Made by a program: the position numbers and the translations under genes
NCBI GenBank assembly: GCA_024663395.1
Contig: JANFAH010000022.1
Location: forward strand, 930,001 to 994,000
DNA length: 64,000 nucleotides
DNA from: Pisolithus tinctorius
Taxonomy: Eukaryota; Basidiomycota; Agaricomycetes; Boletales; Pisolithaceae
Reading direction: 5' to 3'
Shown: piece by piece, positions 1 through 8,897 of the stretch
Position numbering within the stretch: position 1 is the stretch's first letter
How the letters are laid out: each line of letters opens with the position of its first letter
The notes under the pieces: generated by a model
Databases searched by the model: none
Told to the model about the DNA's origin: nothing
What the model saw: only the letters and a program-made list of their open reading frames with translations

Positions 1-1062
1 ATCCTTCTGTTCCTGATCATGATCTTCTGACCCTTGCGCATGACTCGGTCAACGAAGTATCTCAGTGCGCCAGAGCCCCTTGTAACTCCAAGAAAGCTAA
101 GGATGAGGGCCCATTGCCTTCACAACTGAGATTTTACAAGGCAGTATGGAAGGACTGTCTCAAAGACACTAAGTGAGAATGCAGGGCTGCACATGCACTT
201 TCTAACCCATTCCCATTGAAATCTCATGACCTTAACCTCTCCATAACAGAGGCACTTGTCACTGTTGTCATTGAGTGGAATCAATGCGGTGTGCAATTTG
301 AAGATGGTGAGTAACAATATTTTTGCTTTATACATGTCTCATTATCCTAACTTTATAGGTTACTGGCCTGACCACAAGCAAGATATGGCATGCCTTGTAA
401 GTAGTCCCATCTTTCGGTTACAGCTACTGACATACTGCCAGTAGCTCCTTGGTGATATATCTACCTGGTGTTTGGAATTGAAGTCGGTTATGCTGGCAAC
501 CACGCCATCCGCGTTCAACCTTATCCCTCCTTCTGATGTTGCACCATGGGTTCGTGTACAATGGATAGAGACTGCTGCCACAAAGCTCCTTGACAACTTG
601 CTTTTCCTGCAAGATGGTTTCAATGAGAATGTACATTCATGCGGTTCGTTATCTGCACTACTAATGGATTGGTTTATCAGGGAAAAACCAGGAATTTCAC
701 TCACCCTGCCCTCAAGGAAGCTGTCATACAATTCTACTATACTGGGACCTATCGAATTGTGGATAAGCATCCTGAGTCCTTCAACAATTCAGTTCCCCTT
801 TCCTGTCTGGCTCTCGTCGCAGCCGTGGTGAGTTATCTTACACCCCAAGTCGCTGCAACTCAAACTTTTCTCACAGTATCACTGTGTGTTGGACGGATTT
901 GCGAAGAATGGCACAGGAAAGACGATGCCTCAATTCTCCAGCAAGGCTTACAATTCCATTTTCCATGGCATGATGAAGGTGCTGAATGACATCCTTTGTA
1001 ATCCCTATCATGGCACAAGGTTGTGCGATCAGCTTTCTCAGTGGGCAAAGGAAGGATGGTAA
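1..1062 (+). CDS. DUF6532-like basidiomycete protein, C-terminal part
   Basis: This is the 3' part of a gene whose start lies before the window. The sequence around 681-770 reads FTHPALKEAVIQFYY, and after a clean 49-nt intron (828-876, GTGAGT...CACAG) it continues YHCVLDGF...HGMMKVL...NPYHG and ends WAKEGW followed by TAA at 1060-1062. That order (HPAL..FYY, then a conserved Tyr/Cys block, then PYHG..W) is what I recall for the DUF6532 family of mushroom-forming fungi. No biochemical function is known to me. Further small introns upstream (for example near 306-358 and 647-680) are likely, but I could not fix their phases. CpG is normal here and drops just downstream, so the gene lies outside the decayed transposon block. 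It may be intact. Family assignment is from memory of the motif pattern. Confidence 0.5.
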
Positions 1063-1849
1063 GTACTGGGATGGCCGACGTGCTCATGCTGACTCCTTGT
1101 ATCAGGGCTGCACTGCAAGAGGTTGATTCGAATGTAGAGAGGTACCAGCACATTCAGGCAGTCCTTGATTGATTTCATAATACCTAGTCCTGTCATACCT
1201 GTCATTACATGTAGTATGCAATTGATGCCAATGCTCCTGTTCCTGCTGTGAACTGTTCCTAGTTGTGGAGTGATCACATGTTTGCAAAGTAAACATTGAG
1301 ATGGGGAGTACTGGACAACACCCCAAGGAGAATACAGTCTGGCCAGTTTTGTACAGTGATATCTAAGCATGAAAGTTCCATAGCAATCCATAGTAAGTAA
1401 GATACTGGACAAAGTTCCATGACAATGTGACCATTCCATAGTAACAGGCAACTAGCCATAGCAAAAAGTGTTGTTGGGTGCATCTGTCCAGCCTGGACCT
1501 AGCTAGGGGACTCTGTGTATTATGGAGCACTGTGGAGAGCTCCACAGCTCAAAGTGATTTACTGATGTTATCTGTTGTGATTTGATCTCAGCCCTGACAA
1601 GTTGTTCTGAAAATAACCCCTCTGGACCAGCAAAGTGGTTCCTTCTCATGTAAAGGTGTATTTTTTCTTTAAAAGAATATCCAGCCATCTTGAGATATGG
1701 TATGGCATGCTGCATGTACAATAATATTACTTGAATTGAGGTATAGCATGCTGTAGTTAGCATTTTGCAACTCTGTGACAGTTTGCAAAACTGGTGGAAT
1801 GATAGTATGAGCCATGGGTGGCTCTGAAAGGACCTACCAGCTCAGCTCA
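1063..1849. other. Non-coding, CpG-poor spacer
   Basis: No gene is recognisable on either strand. Short open frames here show no family motifs. CpG becomes rare from about 1100, which marks the left edge of the decayed transposon block. Confidence 0.5.
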
Positions 1850-2004
1850 GGATAGTGTAGATGCCAGTTACCTCTGGTAGCAAATGTCCATCCGAGTGAC
1901 AATCCTGAAGCACTGCCACCCTGCCTTTCTGCATCAGACAAACACCCCCCAACAGACCATCACTACTCCCACTCCAGCTCCTTGCCCAATTGTCATTCCT
2001 TTCG
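1850..2004 (+). repeat. Split direct repeat A1 of the YR retroelement
   Basis: About 155 bp beginning GATAGTGTAGATGCCAGTTA and ending near TTGTCATTCCTTT. It matches 7610-7763 with scattered transitions, several of them CA/TG against CG. Confidence 0.85.
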
Positions 2005-3162
2005 ATTCACTTGTTGTTCCTTTTATTCCTACAGTAACCCAATGCACCAACACCTAGGCCTCCAATTAAACCCTTTGAGCAGTACACCATCTTCTACTAT
2101 GGTGTCCAGAACTGATGCAGTAGCACCCCAACAGACCATTCAGCTGTTGCAATCAGGGCACCCACAGACCAGACAAACCACCAGGAATCAGTCCCAAGCA
2201 CCACCCACTCTGCCACTCATCTAACAACCAACCCAAACTGAATCATCGGACTCAGCAACAACTCAACCCCAAGCAGTGCAGGCTGCACAGCCATCAGTCC
2301 AGCTGACCACACCAGTGCAGTCAACCAGCCAGGCCAATACCCCCAGCCCACCAGCCAATCACATGACAACAAACCTGGACCCCCAACACCAGCAACATAT
2401 GAAGCCATTATAGCAACCTTAATGGATCAACTCGACAACTGACATGACCAGGAGTAGCCCACTCCCCCAGGCAACCATAATGCTGGGGCTCAGACACCAT
2501 TGGTGGCTGATGCAAAGACCCTGGAGCAAATTTGTGAAGCCACTGCCTCCTGCAAGGAGGATACCAAGCAAGTTGTCCTCCCACCAATCTGACCAGGCCT
2601 CAAAGTCAGCCCATTAAGCCTTCATAAGTCTTGTTCTTGTTCCCATGCTATTTGGAAACAATGGATTGGTTATCACCTTTGTGCTACTGCACTGTTTAAC
2701 TGTCACCATACACCATAACTGTTCTGCTCACCATAATACCATTCCACCATACTGCCAACTTTGCTACACCACCATGGCCTTGCCCATTGTTACCCCTTAA
2801 TCTACCAAGCACAGTCTGATGGGCACTCCACAGCAATCTCATCTAGGGTTGAAGAAGCACTCAAAATGTACTGTTATGTACCATACTCCCTCTTAACCCT
2901 TTCAGCCCATGCCAAAGTGAACATGAAAGGCAAGGATGCATCTAATATCCTCACACTGGAGGGCTTTGTGACAAAGTCACTTGATCGGGTGAATGAACTG
3001 TCCATATCTGCTGCAGATTGGATAAATGCTGAACACACTGCAGAAGAGTGTACTTGCTTCCACCATGGGGAAGAGTGTGCCAATGCCCTGGCATCCCACC
3101 ACCAAGTGGTCACCAGTATCAGCACATCACACAGCTGGCTAGTGGCCATGCACTATGATATA

Positions 3163-3840
3163 CAGTGAGGGACAAAAGTGTTGCAATGTTTGTGAGGTGT
3201 GACTTGCTGCTGATGTAGCTTGGGCTATTCTGCACAGACAATCATGATACCTATACCATTGGAAAGGGGTGACTCTAAGCTTTCCAGTGCACTGAGGTTC
3301 AGTCCAAACAATGCAATACATGCCAAGATACACCCTATTCTTTCCAAAAGGTGCATTGCAATGCTTTTGTCCCTGACTGGTGAAATAGTGAAAAGTGACC
3401 TTTTGATGGGGTTAAGGGCATGAAGGATGGGAAAATATGATTACATAATAAACCACATGGTCTTCTGGATGATTTGTCAGCATGTAAACAATGACAAACA
3501 TTAGACTTGTACCATTAACCCTCCCTCTTTTACCACAACTCATGAAATCATCTCTCTAGCTCACATGGTCATTTCTTCAAGGAATTCTTATCAAATACTG
3601 GTGGCCACCACAGTGCCATCAGTATAACATGCTCTCAGAACCATCAGTCCCTTAAAAAACCTGCTGTCAGTCATTCCCTGGACTGTTTCCTCCCCCATGC
3701 CTGATGTGTTCTGGGACTAATCAGTACTTGGAAGGCTGAAAATGTTATGGAGGTCAATCTGGCACTTCAGCACATGGTGAACAAACCAATCCCCTCTCAA
3801 CCAATGCATTTCTGGCACAGGGACAGTGGTATGGAAGTTA
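3163..3840 (+). repeat. Left long terminal inverted repeat of the fold-back element
   Basis: It is complementary to 4058-4735 over about 680 bp. Similarity continues weakly further inward (for example GGTATGGAAGTTAGGG against GGTATGGAGGTTTGGG), so the whole element was probably once a full palindrome. Confidence 0.85.
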
Positions 3841-4057
3841 GGGAAAGACAAAATCCTCTGTACCCCTAGGTGTCATCAGAAGGATATGCTACTGAACTGC
3901 CATGGAGCAGAATCCTGTGCTTCCATCTGGCCCTCAATATTGCCTTTGGTCACATGTGACTCAATAACCCTTCCCCAGTCATCCAAAGTTCAGATCAGAG
4001 CAAGATCTAGTGAACCCTCTTAGGGTGCTTGGAGCACAAGGAGGTTTTGTCTCCCCC

Positions 4058-4735
4058 AAACCTCCATACCACTGTCCCTGTGCCAGAAATGCATTGGTTG
4101 AGAGGGGATTGGTTTGTTCACCATGTGCTGAAGTGCCAGATTGACCTCCATAACATTTTCAGCCTTCCAAGTACTGATTAGTCCCAGAACATATCAGGCA
4201 TGGGGGAGGAAACAGTCCAGGGAATGACTGACAGCAGGTTTTTTAAGGGACTGATGGTTCTGAGAGCATGTTATACTGATGGCACTGTGGTGGCCACCAG
4301 TATTTGATAAGAATTCCTTGAAGAAATGACCATGTGAGCTAGAGAGATGATTTCATGAGTTGTGGTAAAAGAGGGAGGGTTAATGGTACAAGTCTAATGT
4401 TTGTCATTGTTTACATGCTGACAAATCATCCAGAAGACCATGTGGTTTATTATGTAATCATATTTTCCCATCCTTCATGCCCTTAACCCCATCAAAAGGT
4501 CACTTTTCACTATTTCACCAGTCAGGGACAAAAGCATTGCAATGCACCTTTTGGAAAGAATAGGGTGTATCTTGGCATGTATTGCATTGTTTGGACTGAA
4601 CCTTAGTGCAATGGAAAGCTTAGAGTCACCCCTTTCCAATGGTATAGGTATCATGATTGTCTGTGCAGAATAGCCCAAGCTACATCAGCAGCAAGTCACA
4701 TCTCACAAACATTGCAAAACTTTTGTCCCTCACTG
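4058..4735 (-). repeat. Right long terminal inverted repeat of the fold-back element
   Basis: Mirror copy of the left arm. Its outer end CACTG is followed by the TA target duplicate at 4736-4737. Confidence 0.85.
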
Positions 4736-5199
4736 TACAACAGTGTGAGATTGCACATGCTAATCTGGAGCATGACCTCATGGGCCTTGACATGGCAGCC
4801 TTAACCATTGCAAACAACTGTGCACTCCTCACTGCACAGAGCTTGACTATAGCCACCATCACCAAGTGCTCAGCACCAAATGACCTTCCTTCCTTCCCCC
4901 ATAAAAGGCCAGTGCATCCCAGCAACAATCATGGTTGTTGCTTCTGCTGCAGCCACTCAGGGCACTTATCATCCAACTGCACAGCCTCATCCACAGCAGC
5001 AGGCAAACCAGTCACAACACTCACATTGAACAGAAAGAGCAAACATACCCTTATTGTGCCTGATGGCTGCCACTTCTGCTTCAACTGGGCTGTGCACTCC
5101 TCCTGCTCATTTGGCCCTGAATGTCAAAATGTGCACAGCTGTTCAGTCTGTGGTGAGTCATCCCATGGAGCTGCATCCTGCTGCCCCAGAATCTAATCC

Positions 5200-6293
5200 A
5201 CACTGCATCACAACTCCTCTGATACCCAACTGCATTGAGAATTTACTATGTAAATATGATATCCTAAATGACTGGTCCCATATCCTTTCTGGCCTACAAA
5301 CAGGCTTTGATGTTGGTATTCATGAACCCCCTGCACATCCCCATATATTTTGACAACCGCAGCTCAGCATTATCCCACCCCACTATAATCAAAGCATACA
5401 TTACTTTAGAGCAGAAATCTAGGTGTAGTACCAAAGCCAAACTCAGACAAATTCTGCATAATCCAGGACCTATCATTTCCCAGAGACAATCCATCAGTTT
5501 CATTCACCAATTCTGGTATCAATGCAAACCTTTTTCCAATGGCTTGGGGAACCTTTGAAGAGACAGCTGCATTGGTCCTTTCTCTACCACCAGGCTCCTT
5601 AGCAGCCACCTTTGACATAGAATCAGCTTACTGCATTGTCCTGATCTGCCCATCACAACAGGCAGCTCTTTGCATAGCATGGCAAGGTCTCATATATGTA
5701 GACAGAGTGCTAATGTTCAGCTTATCATCCAGCACCAGAGTATTTGGTTCAGTTGTGGACATGCTAGTTGCAATCTGCAACAAAGCTGACTTTCACCTAA
5801 TAAAAAAATGGGTCAACAATTTCATAGTTTTCTGCACACCAGACCAGACCTGGACAGAATGTGACTTCATAAACCTAACATCAGCTGCTGGTGTGCCATG
5901 GAGCAAACAAAAGACTTGCCCAGTGACCTCATGCCAGCAGTATATTGGTTTTGACTGGGATCTCAAAGCAAAGACTGTATACACATTGGACTACCTGCAC
6001 TTTCACATCACCACAATATACTAGTTCACTCCAACAACTTAGGAGTAGTGATGGTTACCAACAAGGGACACTCCTGCAGCCATCAGATCAATGAAGTCCT
6101 CCATTGCTTGTACCTTCTCCAAGCCAACTTAGACATAGCAGTGCAGGCAATCCATGTTCCCAGTCAGGACAACATAGCTGATGCATTATCCCATGGCAAT
6201 GTCAAGGGTTTCCTCACTGGCTTCCTGGCAGCCTCAACCCAAGTCTATCCCCAAATCCTCCCCTACCTAGCCAACATGGTAGAATATTTATAG
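5200..6293 (+). pseudogene. YR-element reverse transcriptase / RNase H
   Basis: The RT block at 5539-6024 contains LPPGSLAATFDIESAY, then VDRVLMFSLSSSTRVFGSV, then KKWVNNFIVF, then QQYIGFDWDLKAKTV, which is the motif order of DIRS/Ngaro RTs. The catalytic pair expected as VDDF reads VNNF at about 5810-5821 (GTC AAC AAT TTC). Both Asp-to-Asn changes are CpG-to-CpA (ancestral GTCGACGAT), so polymerisation is abolished. The RNase H tail follows at 6048-6293 and contains SQDNIADALSHGN, where an Arg is expected in place of His; again CGT to CAT would explain it. A TAG at about 6022-6024 separates the two pieces. The protein copied the RNA intermediate. Confidence 0.8.
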
Positions 6294-6571
6294 GAATGAT
6301 GCTATCTCCTACCACAAACACCTCTGCACTGCAGCTAAATCCATCCCCACTTTGTCTGGAATGTAGAGCTGCAGAGTGACTATTCCTGTGGAGAGGCATC
6401 AACAACCCCCCCTCTACCACAATAGCCAATCCAATAATTCAGCAAATAGCAGCCACCACATGCCATGCCTCCCTACATGATGCTGCAGCATATGGATCAG
6501 GCATCTGCAAATTCCACATTTTCTGCGATATTTTCTCCATCCCTGAAGCTGAGCACCTCCCAGCATCCTTC
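6294..6571. other. Linker between RNase H and recombinase of the YR element
   Basis: CpG-free sequence with no intact frame. It probably held the end of the RNase H domain and the N-terminal arm of the recombinase. Confidence 0.4.
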
Positions 6572-7399
6572 TTGCTACTACACTCCTTTGCCTTATGGGC
6601 AGCTTCAGACCCCACATTGCCTGAATTGGGAATTTCGGGCACCTCTGTGCCATTTGAACCTGTAGCACCATCTGTTGCTCATAAGTACCTATCAGCAGTC
6701 CAAGCATGGCACATCACACAAGGATGGCCTGCTCCACTTGATGACTCCCACCTCAAGTGCATCAATTGGTCACTCCATGGCCTCGAGAACCTTGGAGTGT
6801 GTTGCCATCACCCTCCTCATCCCCCTATCACAATTGTTATGCTATCAGCCCTGAAAGCCTTGCTAACCCTATCAGACCCATTCAACACCTGCATTTGGGC
6901 AATGTCAACATGTGCCTTCTTTTGGATGATGCATTTTGGCAAAGTGTCTGTAGTATCACATGCAGCCTTCAATCCAAGCTGCCATCTCACAAGAGGCAAT
7001 GCCTTCTTTGGGACAGACCTCAAAGGCTCCCCCTATGCCTGTTTAGACCTACCCACAGCCAAAACAGCCAAACCTGGAGAAACACAGTCAGTTTTCCTGA
7101 ACAAACAGGGTAGTCTCTGCCCTCTGGCAGCCCTTCACAACATGGCCATGGTTACACCAGCATCAGCCTCAGACCCACTATTCTCATGGAGTGACTCCTC
7201 AGGTCTTCCCCATCCCATGGTCAAAACCCATGCCATGGAGCACATCAACAGCATCCTATCAGCATGGGGATGGGGGAACCACTTTGGCCACTCCTTTCAT
7301 ATCAGTGGAGCCTCCTTCTTCCTTGCCAAGAGAGTAGACCCAGAAATCATTCACATTGCTGGACACTGGAAATCACTAGCCTATCAGGTATATATATGA
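6572..7399 (+). pseudogene. YR-element tyrosine recombinase
   Basis: An open frame of about 275 codons matches the C-terminal catalytic domain of YR-retroelement recombinases: LSALKALLTLSDPFNTCIWA, then TLP-type LDLPTAKTAKPGETQSV, then GHSFHISGASFFLAKRV..EIIHIAGHWKSLAYQVYI. The family reads HSFRIGGA and GRWKS at these places. Here the catalytic Arg of the H-x-x-R box is His (CAT from CGT), Gly is Ser (ATCAGT from ATCGGT), and the Arg before WKS is His (CAC from CGC). Each is a single CpG-to-CpA change. The nucleophilic Tyr may be the one in YQVY. The enzyme would have integrated circular cDNA. It is inactive but the frame survives. Confidence 0.82.
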
Positions 7400-7544
7400 G
7401 CCTTTGAGCAAATTGCATCCCAGCACCTAGCAAATGCTGTATCTGAAACTGAGGCCTCCACTCTCTGGGTTGGGCATTCAGCAGGCACACAGCTGCAGGG
7501 TTCTGGCCTATGGGTGAGTGGCTCTGCCTGCCTTGCCTCTGCTG

Positions 7545-7609
7545 AGCTAACACTTGGCCCAGCCCAACCACTGACAGGACAGATGCTAGTGAAATGCATG
7601 AGACAAGGA
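7545..7609 (+). repeat. Split direct repeat B1 of the YR retroelement
   Basis: It runs from GCTAACACTTGGCCCAGCCC to CATGAGACAAGGATGG, matches B2 at about 8105-8172, and abuts A2 directly. Confidence 0.8.
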
Positions 7610-7763
7610 TGGATAGTGTAGATGCCAGTTACCTCTGGTAGCAAACATCCATCCAAGTGACAAGCCTGAAGCACTGCCACCCTGCCTTTCTGCATCAGAT
7701 GAACACCCCCCAACAGACCATCACTGCTCCCACTCCAGCTCCTTGCCCAATTGTCATTCCTTT
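7610..7763 (+). repeat. Split direct repeat A2 of the YR retroelement
   Basis: Second copy of A1 (1850-2004), immediately after B1. Confidence 0.85.
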
Positions 7764-8104
7764 TGCCCACCCACCATGCCCTCTTCTTCACACTATAGCC
7801 ACAGCTGTAGATTAGCCCAGTCACTGTTCTACATCTGCAAAACTACCCAAGGGGATAAGCAGCATATGAATGCCTCCATTTGGAAGTGACTTGTCATAAG
7901 GCTCCTTTTGTGCTCAGTAAAACACTCATTGGCCAATAAGAAGGCTTGCTGAAGTACAAAAGAGTTGTCAACAGCCATGTTGTGTAGCTGCTTCCCAGAT
8001 GTAGTCTTAGCCCAATAATTACATACTGTCTGTGATGCTACCATTATGCCTACACAATCCTGTCAGAGTGAGCAGGTGACCTGCCCTCCAAAGCGGCTCC
8101 ACCT

Positions 8105-8172
8105 GCCAAGCTAACACCTGGCCCAGCCCAACCACTGACAGGACAGATGCTAGTGAAATGCATGAGATGAGG
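8105..8172 (+). repeat. Split direct repeat B2 of the YR retroelement
   Basis: Second copy of B1. It sets the right end of the element near 8177. Confidence 0.78.
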
Positions 8173-8177
8173 ATGGA

Positions 8178-8380
8178 CAAGAATGAGAGGTTGCATGAGT
8201 TGGTGAGTACAGAACAACTCAGCGCAAGGCCAGTACATATTATTCCAGGATGCGGAGCAGTCCTGGTCTGTTTTCATCTTTTGTTGCGCACGATCATGAT
8301 GGTGTTCGGTCTGACCACCGTCTACCCATAAAAGGTGTATTTGTTTTTGCTTTGAGATTGCAGTTGTGCATTTCTTTGCC
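8178..8380. other. Short spacer that was the Gypsy insertion target
   Basis: No gene is visible. It was contiguous with 14228 onward before the Gypsy element inserted, so it may be the upstream flank of the Helitron gene. Confidence 0.4.
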
Positions 8381-8385
8381 ATGAC
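8381..8385. other. Target-site duplication ATGAC (left)
   Basis: It matches 14223-14227, directly outside the opposite LTR. Confidence 0.92.
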
Positions 8386-8781
8386 TGTGACGAGACCTAA
8401 ACAACAGGGTTTGTTGTAGGCTCACACCAAGAACCAACAGAAGAAGAGAAAGAGAGAGAAGAGGAGACAGCTTTAGAAGCAGGCGGATTTAGGACTCGAA
8501 GACCCAAATGAACTAGCTTAGAGCTAGTTGGGTGATTGAACAACAGTACTTATACTACAGTACATGAGGTAATGGTGAGGCATACACGAGGTTTGTGACA
8601 TCATAGTGATGTCATGATGATATCACGGTGGAGCAGAATGTTCCAGAAGGGGAAGGCACGGCAAAGGTGAGGCGAGGTCTAGGTCGGAGCCCGGACCGAG
8701 TCCAAGAGATAAGATAAGACGAAAAGATTAGAAAAGACGAAAAAGAGAAGAGAAGGAAGGAAAAGAGTATGTATCGTAACA
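8386..8781 (-). repeat. 3' LTR of the Gypsy element
   Basis: 396 bp, TGTGACGAG...GTATCGTAACA in plus orientation. It is 18 bp longer than the other LTR because of an extra AAAAGATTAGAAAAGACG-like unit near 8721-8745. Confidence 0.95.
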
Positions 8782-8794
8782 CTATCCCCTCCTT
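8782..8794 (-). promoter_or_regulatory. Polypurine tract of the Gypsy element
   Basis: On the minus strand it reads AAGGAGGGGATAG, immediately upstream of the 3' LTR (TGTTACG...). This is the plus-strand DNA primer site. Confidence 0.8.
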
Positions 8795-8897
8795 AGAAAT
8801 CAACTTCCAGGCATTTGAAGGTAGGGATGGTGTCAGTAAAGTTTTCTAGCGGTCTGAAGAGCGAGGAGAAGAGGGAAGAGTCCATGCCACAGAGTTT

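Larger units (their letters stand above)
3163..4735. mobile_element. Fold-back (palindromic) Tc1/mariner-like non-autonomous element
   Basis: A near-perfect palindrome centred at about 3949. The ends read CAGTGAGGGACAAAAG outward from both sides, and a TA dinucleotide flanks each end (3161-3162 and 4736-4737). TA duplication plus CAGTG..GACAAAAG ends is the Tc1/mariner signature. The arms are about 680 bp each; the conceptual 67-residue translations at 3220-3423 and 4475-4678 (opposite strands) differ at one residue. A less similar core lies at about 3841-4057. There is no transposase. The element interrupts the gag of the YR retroelement and is therefore younger than it. I saw no CpG within it. 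Confidence 0.88.
2761..5196 (+). pseudogene. YR-element gag-like protein, split by a nested insertion
   Basis: The left part (2761-3168) and right part (4738-5196) are one reading frame separated by the 1573-bp fold-back element. Removing the element with one TA copy joins codon ATA at 3060-3062 of the local numbering (3160-3162 in the window) directly to CAA at 4738, giving MHYDIQQCEIAHANLEHD with no frame change. The right part carries two cysteine/histidine clusters near 4940-4990 and 5066-5180 (CCFCCSHSGHLSSNC; CHFCF...C...H, CSVCGESSHGAASCC), as expected for a nucleic-acid-binding Gag. Upstream of 2761 the sequence is rich in Gln, Thr and Pro codons but interrupted by stops. Gag packages the RNA intermediate. 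Apart from the insertion this stretch stays open, so the insertion itself was disruptive. Confidence 0.75.
1850..8177 (+). mobile_element. Ngaro/DIRS-type tyrosine-recombinase retrotransposon (decayed)
   Basis: The element carries, in order, a gag-like region with zinc-knuckle cysteines (2761-5196, interrupted), a reverse transcriptase with RNase H (about 5400-6293) and a tyrosine recombinase (6572-7399). Its ends are split direct repeats: A1 at 1850-2004 recurs as A2 at 7610-7763, and B1 at 7545-7609 recurs as B2 at about 8105-8172. The order A1-ORFs-B1-A2-B2 is the hallmark of Ngaro-type YR retroelements, which integrate by a recombinase instead of a DDE integrase and make no target duplication. 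The whole element has almost no CpG. Several catalytic residues are lost by CpG-to-CpA changes, so it is dead. A fold-back DNA transposon (3163-4735) is nested in gag. Exact outer ends are inferred from repeat boundaries only. Confidence 0.85.

Noticed and set aside
3220..4678. Two mirrored 67-residue proteins in the fold-back element
   Set aside because: They are opposite-strand readings of the inverted repeat arms, with no known domain or conservation.
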